Below, one piece after another: positions 16,491 to 28,121 of a DNA stretch of 64,000 nucleotides; position 1 is the first letter of the stretch; every line of letters starts with the position of its first letter. The stretch lies in assembly GCF_006716355.1 (NCBI RefSeq), contig NZ_VFOW01000001.1, positions 248,001 to 312,000 of the forward strand, in the 5' to 3' direction. The position numbers were made by a program, and so were the translations under genes. This DNA is from Stackebrandtia endophytica. GTDB lineage: Bacteria; Actinomycetota; Actinomycetes; Mycobacteriales; Micromonosporaceae. Below the pieces are notes generated by a model, which was not told the DNA's origin, made no database searches, and was given only the letters and a program-made list of their open reading frames with translations.

Positions 16491-17999
16491 TCAGGCCCGG
16501 TTGAGTCGCTTCCGCCGGGACCGTTTCACCCGGTACATCGCCTGGTCGGCGTCGTGCAGCGCATCGGCCACCCCGACGAAACCGGGTTTCAACGGCGCCC
16601 AACCGATGCTGATGGACACCGGGATGTCGATCACCATGCGCTGCCAGTCGTCGCCGGTGACCGCCTCGTTGATGCGCGCCCCGATACCGTCGGCGTCGGC
16701 GACGGTCGCCTCGGGGAGCACCACGACGAACTCGTCGCCGCCGGACCTGGCCAGCAGGTCGCCGATGCGGATGCTGCGCGCCAGAATGCCGGCCACTCGC
16801 TGCAGCACCTGGTCTCCGGTGGCGTGGCCGTAGGTGTCGTTGATGGTCTTGAACCCGTCGAGGTCCAGCATTCCCACCATCGCGTCGGAGCCGCGCGCGA
16901 CGAGGTCACGGACGAACCGTTCCAACCGACGGCGGTTGGGAAGCCCGGTGAGCGGATCGGTCATGGCCGCATCGGCGTACCGCGCGGCGGTCTTACGCAG
17001 GTGCTCGTGGTCGAGCAGGGCGCCGACGCTGTCCAACAGCAGCGGGCGCAACCGATCCGATTGATCACTGATGTTGGCGATGACCTGCCGTTCGGCGGCC
17101 AATGCCTCGGCATACCGCCCCAACGACGACAGGGCCAGGGACCGTATCCGCAGTGGTTCGGCCGCACCGGCGACGTTGCCTTGCACGTCGGGGTGGTCGA
17201 GCACCTTCAACGCGTCTTCACCGTCTCCGGCGCTGATCAGATCGCACGCCTGCGCGAGCAGGCGCACCTCTCGAAACACCGGCAGGTCGACCGACCCGGA
17301 GAGCCGAATGCCGGAGGGGTGACCCAACGCGGTGAGGCGCCGTGCCGCGAAGTTCAACCACTCCCGGGACGGCGGGTCCAGCTCGGACTCATCGGGGATG
17401 TCGACCAGCAGGTCGCGCAATGCCGTCGCACAACCGTCGGCATCACCTCGGTGGTCCAAGGCGATCGCGCACCTGACGACCGCCTGCATCCGCCCGAGAT
17501 CCCACAGCGAAACGTTCGACACAGCCATCATCTGCGTGAACGCAGCTTCGGCCTCCTGGTGATAACCCATGATCGAGTACGTCAACGACAGGTTGCGCCA
17601 CGCGTTGGCGGCGGGCTCTCCGCGTTCGGTCATGGTCGACAGCGCCCGCTCGGCCTTGATGAGATGGGTTCCGCAGTTCTTCAGTGATCCACTCTGGTAT
17701 GCCGACCACGCTGCCAGCGCGTTGAAGTTCCCGACGAGACGAAGGTCGGGGCAGTTCTCCACCGCGTCGGAGGCACGGGCCAGCGCGGCACGGATTCCGG
17801 GACGGTCACGCAGGTTGATGTTGGCCGCCAGAACGAACTGGCGTGCCTGAGCCACCCGCATGGGATCGGTGCTGGCCTCGGCGATCCGCTCGGCGACGTC
17901 GATCACTCGGTGAGGCGGTTCCTCCAGCATGACGGCACGCAGGCGCACGAAATCGTCCTGCCACGTCGAAAACGACGTATCGTGCTGCGATGACGGCAT
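16491..17999 (-). CDS. TPR-containing diguanylate cyclase
   Basis: A 502-residue protein with an N-terminal helical region of about 330 residues in TPR-like repeats and a C-terminal GGDEF domain (DPLTGLPNRRRLERF near 340). The active-site loop is RSGGDEFVVVL at about residue 420, so it should make cyclic di-GMP from two GTP. It has no transmembrane segment. It lacks the RxxD inhibitory motif immediately before the loop (the text there is IGDLLARSGGDEF, with I-site RxxD altered). This architecture is common in actinomycetes. An AAGGTGGTGGA site lies before the ATG. Confidence 0.9.
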   Translation of the reverse strand: MPSSQHDTSFSTWQDDFVRLRAVMLEEPPHRVIDVAERIAEASTDPMRVAQARQFVLAANINLRDRPGIRAALARASDAVENCPDLRLVGNFNALAAWSAYQSGSLKNCGTHLIKAERALSTMTERGEPAANAWRNLSLTYSIMGYHQEAEAAFTQMMAVSNVSLWDLGRMQAVVRCAIALDHRGDADGCATALRDLLVDIPDESELDPPSREWLNFAARRLTALGHPSGIRLSGSVDLPVFREVRLLAQACDLISAGDGEDALKVLDHPDVQGNVAGAAEPLRIRSLALSSLGRYAEALAAERQVIANISDQSDRLRPLLLDSVGALLDHEHLRKTAARYADAAMTDPLTGLPNRRRLERFVRDLVARGSDAMVGMLDLDGFKTINDTYGHATGDQVLQRVAGILARSIRIGDLLARSGGDEFVVVLPEATVADADGIGARINEAVTGDDWQRMVIDIPVSISIGWAPLKPGFVGVADALHDADQAMYRVKRSRRKRLNRA

Positions 18000-18259
18000 T
18001 CCACCACCTTGCCAGTCAGTTGAAATTCGCTGTCACTGAGCCATGATGTGGTTACCCACCATAATCCGCCGAATCCCGAACAAACAACGTCACGGGAATC
18101 AGTTATGCACCTGAGACAATGTGCGAATGTGATCCTATCCACGCCGCGCCACGTCGTCACCCGGATATGCGGTGATGTTCACGCTGTTCAGAGCGAATAT
18201 CGCGCCTCGGCGTCACCTCTCAACGAGGGGGTCCGTCACCACGTGGGACGATCGGCGAC

Positions 18260-18880
18260 GTGACCGATGCCCCAATCCTGAGCCTCAACCTCTACATAGG
18301 GGGTCGATTGAGCATGGCCGTGGGCGCCCGTGTCATCAGCGCCAAGCCCGGGGGCCGACTATTGTGGATCGCGCCGCAATCCCCGATGTGGCGGCATCGG
18401 GCCCGCGACGGCAGACATTGGCGGGACGTACCGGTGACCGACGACTCGATGCGCGAAGCCGAACTGGTCACCGATATCTGGACGAACGCCTCACTCATTT
18501 GGCAACCAGCGTCCGCAAAACATGCGATATGGCAACGATTCGACGCCACCGGGCGTTTTCAGAACTGGTACGTGAATCTCGAAGAACGGCGCCATCAATT
18601 CGGTCAAATCAATGTTATTGACCATGAGCTCGACATTCTGGTCAATTCTGACCGTGACTGGCATTGGAAGGATGAGGAATCGTTCGCCGCGAAGATCGGC
18701 GACCCCGCCTATTGGACTCGGGAGGAGGCCGAACGCATCCGAGCGGAGGCGGCGACGGTGATCGGCCAGATCGAGTCGGGCACCGGGATCTTCGACGGTC
18801 GGTTGCGCCGGTTCCTTCCCGACCCCACCTGGCCACCGCCAGACCTGCCTCCGGTACCCGCGCGTCGACTACCGGGCTGA
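18260..18880 (+). CDS. DUF402 domain protein
   Basis: A 206-residue protein ending in the DUF402 region (FQNWYVNLE, IDHELDILVN, DRDWHWKDEESF). Family members include FomD-like and Ntdp nucleoside diphosphate/triphosphate phosphatases that use the conserved Asp and Glu of that region with divalent metal. The substrate here is unknown. The GTG at 18260 begins the alignable part; no strong ribosome binding site is visible. The promoter region of 260 bases upstream shows nothing else that I recognise. Confidence 0.78.
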   Translation: MTDAPILSLNLYIGGRLSMAVGARVISAKPGGRLLWIAPQSPMWRHRARDGRHWRDVPVTDDSMREAELVTDIWTNASLIWQPASAKHAIWQRFDATGRFQNWYVNLEERRHQFGQINVIDHELDILVNSDRDWHWKDEESFAAKIGDPAYWTREEAERIRAEAATVIGQIESGTGIFDGRLRRFLPDPTWPPPDLPPVPARRLPG

Positions 18881-18935
18881 TCCCCGCCCCGTCCAGGATT
18901 GGTATACAAGGGTTCGCGTCGGGAACGGAGTAGGC

Positions 18936-19931
18936 ATGCGGGTGCGGTCGTTGCGGTTCGGGGTCGTCGGAACCGGCCTGATCGGTGGTTCACTGTTGCG
19001 TCGACTGGTCGACACCGACATCGAGGTCCACGGTTGGGATCCCGACGGTGAGACTCTCGAGTTCGCTCAACGACACGCCCTACCGGTCACCGGGGATCTG
19101 GCCGAGGCGGTGGCCGACCGCGACATCGTCATACTCGCCACCCCACTGTCGGTGTTGCCACACATTCTGGAACGGATCACCGACCACATCGGTCCCGACA
19201 CCGTGATCACCGACGTCGGTTCGACCAAATCGGGGGTCGCGGCCGCCGCCGCGAAGAGTCCGTTGCGTGACCGATTCGTCCCGGGGCATCCGATGGCCGG
19301 GACCGAGCACTCCGGACTGTCGGCGGCCCGCGCCGGCCTGTTCGACGGCGCGACCTGGGTCCTGTGTCCCGATTCAGTGGCCCGCATCGGACACGTTCGC
19401 ACCCTCATCACGGTGATCACAACGGTGTTCAACGCTCGCGTGACGCTCATGTCACCGGACCGACACGATTCGACCGTCGCCCTGTCGTCTCACGTACCGC
19501 ATCTGCTGGCGGGTTCGTTGGCGGGAGCGGCACGCGCATCCGGTGACGAGGACGCGGTACTGGGCCTGGCTGCGGGTAGTTTCACCGATGGAACCAGGGT
19601 CGCGGGGACCGCCCCGGCCCGCACCGTCGACATGCTCACCGCCAACAGGGACGCCGTGTTGGCACAGCTGGCGCTGGTGCAGAACCACTTGAGCGACATG
19701 GCCCAGGCGCTCACCGCCGATGACGCCCGAGGCCTGACCGCGTTGTTCGCCCAGGCCAGACAGGTGCGAACCCGGCTCACGACGCGCGCGGACCGTCCCG
19801 CCACTCACCGATTCGACCCCGCCGATCCGGACGGTGAGTTCGCCTTCCTGATGGGCACCGGCGCCCAAGGCGTCGGTCTCACCGACTGCACCGTCACCGA
19901 CGACGCGATCGTGTACTCCAGCCTTGGATGA
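18936..19931 (+). CDS. tyrA: Prephenate dehydrogenase
   Basis: A 331-residue TyrA-type enzyme. It has the NAD(P)-binding FGVVGTGLIGGSLLRRL at the N-terminus (about 8-24), TDVGSTKSGV and GHPMAGTEHSG (about 100-125), which contains the conserved histidine and arginine-adjacent region of prephenate dehydrogenases. It converts prephenate to 4-hydroxyphenylpyruvate for tyrosine synthesis. There is no chorismate mutase or ACT domain. It follows the DUF402 gene after 55 bases and may be co-transcribed. Confidence 0.93.
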   Translation: MRVRSLRFGVVGTGLIGGSLLRRLVDTDIEVHGWDPDGETLEFAQRHALPVTGDLAEAVADRDIVILATPLSVLPHILERITDHIGPDTVITDVGSTKSGVAAAAAKSPLRDRFVPGHPMAGTEHSGLSAARAGLFDGATWVLCPDSVARIGHVRTLITVITTVFNARVTLMSPDRHDSTVALSSHVPHLLAGSLAGAARASGDEDAVLGLAAGSFTDGTRVAGTAPARTVDMLTANRDAVLAQLALVQNHLSDMAQALTADDARGLTALFAQARQVRTRLTTRADRPATHRFDPADPDGEFAFLMGTGAQGVGLTDCTVTDDAIVYSSLG

Positions 19932-20020
19932 AACAGGCCATCTCACCACGGTATCGAGCAAAACCGTCTGAGGTATTCGGCATGATGTGACCACGAGTGG
20001 GCGACCAGTGAGGAATCACC

Positions 20021-20773
20021 ATGGAGCACGTGACATCTGCCGACGGCACCCGGATCGCGATGGACCGCACGGGCAGCGGCCCACCGCTGGTCCTGGTCGG
20101 TGGCGCATTGTCCACACGGGACGCCGGTATACCGTTGACGGAGGAGGTGCAATCGGAGTACACGGTCTATCGGTATGACCGACGCGGCCGCGGCGACAGC
20201 GGCGACACGCCGCCCTACCGGGTCGAGCGCGAGATCGAGGACCTCGCGGCGGTCATCGAGGCCGCTGACGGGTCGGCGTTCGTGTACGGCAACTCCTCCG
20301 GTGCCGTGCTCGCGCTACGGGCCGCGGAGGCCGGTCTGCCCATCCGGAGACTCGGTCTGTTCGAGCCGCCGTTCGTCGGTGGAGACCCCGATGCCATACC
20401 GAAGATCTCACGGTTCCTCGACGAGGAGGACCGGGCGGGCGCGATCCGGTTCTTTCTGATCTCGATCGGGGTTCCCGCCGAGATGGTCGACGCCTCGGCG
20501 GACCCGGCCCTGGAGGCGTTGGCACACACCATCGTCTACGACCTGACCATCACCGGCGACAACGACGGACTGGTTCCGGTGGATCGGCTCGCCCGGATCG
20601 ACGCCCCCGCCTTGGTCATCAGCAGCACCGGCAGCGCCGAGCCCATGCGGGAAGCCGCCCAGGCCACCGCCGACCTGCTGCCGAACGGTGTGTACCGATC
20701 GTTGGCCGGCGGTTGGCATGGGGTTCCCGACGCCGATCTGGCGGATCTGATCAAGCAGTTCTTCGTCGAGTGA
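20021..20773 (+). CDS. Alpha/beta hydrolase
   Basis: A 250-residue alpha/beta hydrolase. The nucleophile elbow is GNSSG (serine about residue 92) instead of the common GxSxG with H; the catalytic histidine is in AGGWHGVPD near the end. YDRRGRGDSG is the usual strand after the oxyanion loop. The family includes esterases and haloperoxidase-like enzymes; the substrate is unknown. No signal peptide. It reads against the radical SAM gene, with the two ending at adjacent bases. Confidence 0.85.
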   Translation: MEHVTSADGTRIAMDRTGSGPPLVLVGGALSTRDAGIPLTEEVQSEYTVYRYDRRGRGDSGDTPPYRVEREIEDLAAVIEAADGSAFVYGNSSGAVLALRAAEAGLPIRRLGLFEPPFVGGDPDAIPKISRFLDEEDRAGAIRFFLISIGVPAEMVDASADPALEALAHTIVYDLTITGDNDGLVPVDRLARIDAPALVISSTGSAEPMREAAQATADLLPNGVYRSLAGGWHGVPDADLADLIKQFFVE

Positions 20774-22096
20774 TCAGGCCACCGTGGTGTCGGATTGCGC
20801 GGGCAGGCAGTCCATGAACGAACTGACCGAGAACACCGCGTTGCCGGCGCCGGGGGGACCGTAGCCGGGTGGGCTGGTGAGACCGTTGCGTTCCATGGTC
20901 GCCTGGTAGGACTCCAGCAGCCGGATGTGGTATTCCAGCGGCGCGCCGTTGGGGTTGGATTTGCCCAGCGGCGTGGTCGGCTCTGGGCACCAGGTGGTGA
21001 ACCGGGGCGTGATGCCACGGGACATGAAGTACTCCAGGCCCTCGGTCGTGGAGTCGATGGCCTCGCCGACATCGGTGAAGCCGTGCGGGGCGGCCATTTC
21101 GACACCGGCGACGAAGTTCGGGATCACGTTGCGCGCACCGAAGACCTCGGCGGACTCGAGGATGCGTTCGTGCCACAGCTCCCGGCCGACGTACCGTTCC
21201 TTGCCGGGGCAGTACAGCTCGAAGAGCCGTTTGTCCCACACCTCGTAGTTGGGGTGGTAGATGCGGATGCCGTAGTCGTAGAAGCGCTGCACGTCCTCAC
21301 GGGGCAGTGCCTGCGCCACGACCTTGCCGATCCAACGGCCCGGGAACCGTTCCTCGATGGCCTTGGCGTAACGGCCGTAGAAGTCGGCCTCCCCCAGTCC
21401 ATCCACTTTGGAGGTCACACTGCCGCCGGTGAGCGTGTAGGCATGGGAGGCGCCGGTGGTGTCGTAACGGTCGATGATCTCCATCGCCTCCAGCACCTCG
21501 TCGACCGGCTTGACCCCGGTGTAGGGCCGCCCGGCCGCCTTGTGCTGGCGCCAGTTGTGGTTGATGTCGCAGTACTGGCACTCCTCCTTGGCGCCGAAGT
21601 ACTGGCACACCCGAAACACCGTCAGGTAGATCAAGTAACCCCACTGAATCGTGGGAGCCACCTCCATCACCGACTTGCCGTTGGCCAGTTTGTGCCGGTA
21701 GTACTCCGGCATCGGCGGCAGACCCACGTCGGCGATGGGGCGCCCGTCCAGCGTCAGACGCAGCATCCCGTCGGCGTCGGCCTGCACCCGGTAAGGCGAC
21801 TGTGGGTTGACGCGAACCGACACCACGGTGCGTCGCAGCTGGTAGGGACCACCGGTCAGCACGATCTCCTCCGGCGGACGCCGCAGCGCCGCCGTACCGA
21901 GTTCGGGCAGGGTGCGGTGATCGAACGAGAAGATGAAGTACGACTTGGGCTTGACCTCGCCGTCTTCGTTGTCGGTCAGCGCTGAGTCGTCGAAGGCCAC
22001 CCCGCCGCGCAGCAGGTCCTCCTTGATCACGGCTTCCGGCGGAACCTTGGGAAACCGTGCCATGAGGTCTTCGATCAGATCTGTGCGAGTCTGCAT
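20774..22096 (-). CDS. Radical SAM protein, C-X8-C-X2-C motif
   Basis: A 440-residue radical SAM enzyme. The cluster ligands are C164, C173 and C176 in RVCQYFGAKEECQYCDI, a C-X8-C-X2-C spacing that differs from the standard C-X3-C-X2-C. Downstream are the TIM-barrel features LTGGSVTS and VAGVEMAAPHGF. The first 150 residues form a separate N-terminal region with no clear family. I do not know its reaction. It is divergent from the geosmin synthase gene, so a shared promoter region of 253 bases regulates both. ATG at 22096 is preferred over the GTG at 22102 because AGGAG is at the right distance from it. Confidence 0.85.
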   Translation of the reverse strand: MQTRTDLIEDLMARFPKVPPEAVIKEDLLRGGVAFDDSALTDNEDGEVKPKSYFIFSFDHRTLPELGTAALRRPPEEIVLTGGPYQLRRTVVSVRVNPQSPYRVQADADGMLRLTLDGRPIADVGLPPMPEYYRHKLANGKSVMEVAPTIQWGYLIYLTVFRVCQYFGAKEECQYCDINHNWRQHKAAGRPYTGVKPVDEVLEAMEIIDRYDTTGASHAYTLTGGSVTSKVDGLGEADFYGRYAKAIEERFPGRWIGKVVAQALPREDVQRFYDYGIRIYHPNYEVWDKRLFELYCPGKERYVGRELWHERILESAEVFGARNVIPNFVAGVEMAAPHGFTDVGEAIDSTTEGLEYFMSRGITPRFTTWCPEPTTPLGKSNPNGAPLEYHIRLLESYQATMERNGLTSPPGYGPPGAGNAVFSVSSFMDCLPAQSDTTVA

Positions 22097-22340
22097 GGGC
22101 ACTCCTGTCGAGCCGATCCGTCCACCTCATCACATCACTAGATCCGCTTGACGCGGGCCCGGCAGAGCCGGTCGTGTCACCGGTCACGCCGGAACACCCC
22201 TCGAGTGTCTCTCGGTCACGGTGTCACCCCAATGGCGGAATCCCACCGGCATGGCGACACGACGACACGACACTCACTGTCGATAGCCGTTGGTACGCAA
22301 TGAATAACGTAAGGTGACCCTCCGACGAGTCACGACGTGA

Positions 22341-24803
<2,463 letters not shown>

Positions 24804-24825
24804 GCTCCCCCGAACCATCATTTGT

Positions 24826-24852
24826 CTGGCCCGGGCGTCATGCCCGGGCCAG
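24826..24852. terminator. Hairpin between geoA and the NACHT gene
   Basis: An 11-bp stem CTGGCCCGGGC/GCCCGGGCCAG with a 5-nt loop, 22 bases after the geoA stop. It contains the stop codon of the convergent NACHT gene in its loop. No T tract, so it may work as a bidirectional attenuator/terminator. Confidence 0.65.
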
Positions 24853-27800
24853 CAGCAGTTGCTCCCCCGGGCTGAGCCGTCCGCCCACTCGCGCCTCGAT
24901 GGCGATCAGGGTGTGCAGCGCGCCCCGCAGTAGGTCGGTGGCCAGCCACAGGTCGGGGTCCTCGCTGTGGCGCGCCAGCAGGTCCGCCGTGGACACCGCG
25001 GCCGACAGATCGATGCGGGCGATGCGGCTGACCACCGGGTCGTAACCGGCTCGGCGCGCCAGGAACGGGGTGAGCAGGGCGCTCACGTCGTTGATGACCC
25101 GCAGCGCCAGCCCTCGTAGCGACTCGTGCTGTCCCTCTCTTATGCCGGGACAGTCGGTGAGGTACTCGGCCGCTCGCCGCAACACCGTGGTGATCTCCTG
25201 TGGTGCCACCGATGGAGAGTCGGGTTCGACCATCCGACTCAGGTGGGCGTCGAAGTCGGTCAGCGCGTGTCCGGCACGAGCGTTGTCGGTGTCGGCGATC
25301 CAGGGTGGAATCAACAACAGGTAGGCGCGTATCGCACTCAAGTCGCTGCGGCGCAGCGACTCCGGCAACAGGCGGTGTCGCGTGAACCGCCGCACCATGT
25401 CGGTTTCGGTGACTCGTGTCAGGGACCGATCGGGATCCAGGTCCGGGTCGATACCGGGGTTGTCGTTGAGGAACCTGTGTCTGGCCAGCACGTAGTTGAG
25501 GGCACCGGCCAGCGCCGGGTCGGTGTCGGCGCCCTCGTCCCAGGCGGTCGCGAACTCGTAGATGTGGGTGAAGTCGAGTGCTCGGTTGAATCTCTCGAGG
25601 AAGCTGTCGTCACTGGCGGCGGCGCGCTGGTAGGCCAGGGCCACGAACAGGTGAGCGCTGGTGGCGCGACGATCGTCGGCGATCATGTCACGCAGTTCGA
25701 TCTCGGAGGCGCGTTGCGGGTCGGGTGCGCCCGGCCGGCGGTACAGGACGGGTCGGTTCGCGGCTCCCGCCGCCCACACCGGTACTCGTGCGGTGTCCAC
25801 CGCCATGGTGACGGCGGGGTCGTCCAGCTCCTCAAGGGACAACATTCGATACGCGGTGCCGTCGTCGAAGAACGAGTTCACCCAGTCGATGAACGGTTCG
25901 ACGTCCCAGGACCAGATACCTTCGGCGGCCCGGTCCGGTCGCCCGACTCGGGTACTGTCCGGTGCCGGTCGACAACCCTGCGATTGCATGTCCGCCTGAA
26001 ATAGCCGCCACACCGCGTTGTTGACGGGGCGCGCGCAGACGACCAGGTTCTCTCCCAAATGGATGACCTCGTGCAGGTCGTGTGAGACCTTCACCGCGGC
26101 GACCATCGCGCGACCGCCGTCGTCGCTGGGTATTCGGTCCTGCAATAGTTCGGCGAGCCGGCTTCGCAGCGCGGGTTCGATCTCGCGGGGACTGTCCGCG
26201 CACTCGAAGGCCAACGACAAGGCGTGAATCGAACCGGAACGCAGGCACTCCTCGACGACGTCGGAGGCGTCGGCGACATCAGTCCACAGCAGAATCGTCT
26301 CGCGCCACCACGGGTCGTCCACCCGTTCCGCCAACAGGTCTACGCGATTGTGCTGTGACAGCTCGATCGACGCCATGTACTCCTGGAGGGTCAGGTGCGG
26401 GAACGCGTAGCTGCCGGGACGGCGGACGATCAACATGCCGCCTTCCTTCAGGTCATCCAGTACGTCCTGAGCCGTGACCTCGACCGGTACTCGGCGCAGC
26501 GCGTCGTCGAGGACCCGACGGGCGGTACCGGCATCGATGTCACGCACTCGTATGTCCATCATGGCCAATGCCAGCTTTCCGACCAGCATGAGGCGCTGCG
26601 AGGTCTTGAGGTCGACCACGGCCGGGTTGATGACACCCTTTTCCTCGCGCCGACGCACCAGGAGCATCTCGCACATCTCGCGATACAGCTCGGCCCGCGT
26701 CCCCGGCAACGCGCCCCGGTACTTGTGGACATTGGCGATCATGGTGAGCAGCAACGGATTCGACGCCAGGTCGTACAACGCGGGTCGACGTCTCAACCGG
26801 TCCAGCAGACCATCGGCGTTGCGGCGGGCCGCCGCGCGGGCCAGCTGCTCCGGATGATCCCCCTGGCGACGTTCGATCTCGTAGTACCAGCGGTGCACGA
26901 AGTCCGAGATCTGCTGCACCGTGAAGCTGCGGATGTGCAGCCTGGTGGTGTTGCGCAGCACGTTGTCGTCGAACCCGTGCGGTCGGGAGGTGATGACGAA
27001 GGTGTTCGCGCTGTATGACTTCATCTGGCGGCCCACCCAGTCGGCGACCTTACGCCGAGTCGGCGCATCGCCGACCTCGTCGAGTCCGTCGAACATCACC
27101 AGACATTTGCCGCGCTCCAGGCGACGCTGCAACCAGGTCGCCGGGATCTTGCCGGCCAGCCAGGGCACCGATACCGCCAGGTCGGCGACGTTGGCACGAC
27201 GGTCGACGTCCAGGATCGCCTCGACGTGGTCGCGCAGGTACAGCAGCACCGGCAGTTGGTGCCGCCGGATCACACCCCCGCCGCAGCGCTGATCCATCGC
27301 GTGGCGCAACAGAGAGGTCTTCCCGGATCCCGGGTAGCCGGAGATCGTGAAGACCCCAGTGTCGTCGCCGTCGAGGAAGTGATCCAGTGGGCGGCGTCGA
27401 CCCGGTTCCCAGCGGGTACGCAACTCTTCGGCTGCGGCACCGGTGGCTCGGGGGTCCAAACTGACGTCGACGTAGGTCGGGGCCAGCCGGGGCGCGAATG
27501 CCGGTTGGGTGATGACGCCCTGCAATTCCAGGTCACGCACATCGACCTGTGACCGCCTCAGATAGGCACGTCGATGCCCCAGCAGGACACCGCTGATCAA
27601 CAGATCCACCCGATCGGCGATGCGTTTGACCCAGCGGTCGCCGACCTCCCGCCCCACTCGGCCGAACAGGCTGACCACCGCCAGCAGCATCCAGTAGGCG
27701 ATGACCGCCAGGGCGCTGATCACGGGGTTGTCTTGAATCCAATCCCATGCTTGGGAGACGACGAGTCCGGGAGGAGCTAAAGCCAGAGTCGCCAAAACCG

Positions 27801-27858
27801 AGGTCACGATCGTCTCGCTCACCGAAGACGCCGGGCGGGACGATGGTGCTGGCGACAT
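24838..27858 (-). CDS. Membrane-anchored NACHT NTPase with FGE-like module
   Basis: A 1006-residue STAND NTPase. Two transmembrane helices are near the N-terminus (about 18-34 and 46-65). The NACHT core has Walker A GYPGSGKTS (174-182), Walker B LVMFDGLDE (253-261) and the sensor ITSRPHGFD about 290. Around 610-700 the text NNAVWRLFQADMQ, SWDVEPFIDWVN and AYRMLSLEELDD resembles a degraded formylglycine-generating-enzyme (sulfatase-modifying) fold. The C-terminal 300 residues are helical and unclassified. Bacterial NACHT proteins act in phage defence or signalling by oligomerising after sensing a trigger; the sensor and effector here are not identified. AAAGG precedes the ATG. It is divergent from the L,D-transpeptidase. 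Confidence 0.88.
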   Translation of the reverse strand: MSPAPSSRPASSVSETIVTSVLATLALAPPGLVVSQAWDWIQDNPVISALAVIAYWMLLAVVSLFGRVGREVGDRWVKRIADRVDLLISGVLLGHRRAYLRRSQVDVRDLELQGVITQPAFAPRLAPTYVDVSLDPRATGAAAEELRTRWEPGRRRPLDHFLDGDDTGVFTISGYPGSGKTSLLRHAMDQRCGGGVIRRHQLPVLLYLRDHVEAILDVDRRANVADLAVSVPWLAGKIPATWLQRRLERGKCLVMFDGLDEVGDAPTRRKVADWVGRQMKSYSANTFVITSRPHGFDDNVLRNTTRLHIRSFTVQQISDFVHRWYYEIERRQGDHPEQLARAAARRNADGLLDRLRRRPALYDLASNPLLLTMIANVHKYRGALPGTRAELYREMCEMLLVRRREEKGVINPAVVDLKTSQRLMLVGKLALAMMDIRVRDIDAGTARRVLDDALRRVPVEVTAQDVLDDLKEGGMLIVRRPGSYAFPHLTLQEYMASIELSQHNRVDLLAERVDDPWWRETILLWTDVADASDVVEECLRSGSIHALSLAFECADSPREIEPALRSRLAELLQDRIPSDDGGRAMVAAVKVSHDLHEVIHLGENLVVCARPVNNAVWRLFQADMQSQGCRPAPDSTRVGRPDRAAEGIWSWDVEPFIDWVNSFFDDGTAYRMLSLEELDDPAVTMAVDTARVPVWAAGAANRPVLYRRPGAPDPQRASEIELRDMIADDRRATSAHLFVALAYQRAAASDDSFLERFNRALDFTHIYEFATAWDEGADTDPALAGALNYVLARHRFLNDNPGIDPDLDPDRSLTRVTETDMVRRFTRHRLLPESLRRSDLSAIRAYLLLIPPWIADTDNARAGHALTDFDAHLSRMVEPDSPSVAPQEITTVLRRAAEYLTDCPGIREGQHESLRGLALRVINDVSALLTPFLARRAGYDPVVSRIARIDLSAAVSTADLLARHSEDPDLWLATDLLRGALHTLIAIEARVGGRLSPGEQLLLARA

Positions 27859-28121
27859 GGAGGCCCTTTCGCCGGTGAGCTCTGCTCGCTGTCACGATGG
27901 TACTCAACGGTTTCCACCGCCACACAAACAACTTTGACACCTCTATGCACCGTCTTCTGTGGAATTATTATCGGTGCTCCCTATCCGTCGCCGGAGCATC
28001 GGGGAGAATCGTGCCGACTTCCGGTATCGATCGATTCCCATGGGGCTCATGGGTTCAGCGCGGTCGATGGGATCGAGATTTCGGCTCCATTCCGTCCACA
28101 GTCTCGCCTAGGCTTTGCCGC

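Noticed and set aside
20795-21985. Plus-strand frame of about 396 codons inside the radical SAM gene
   Set aside because: Exact antisense register of a well-recognised radical SAM gene; stops are absent because rare codons are missing.
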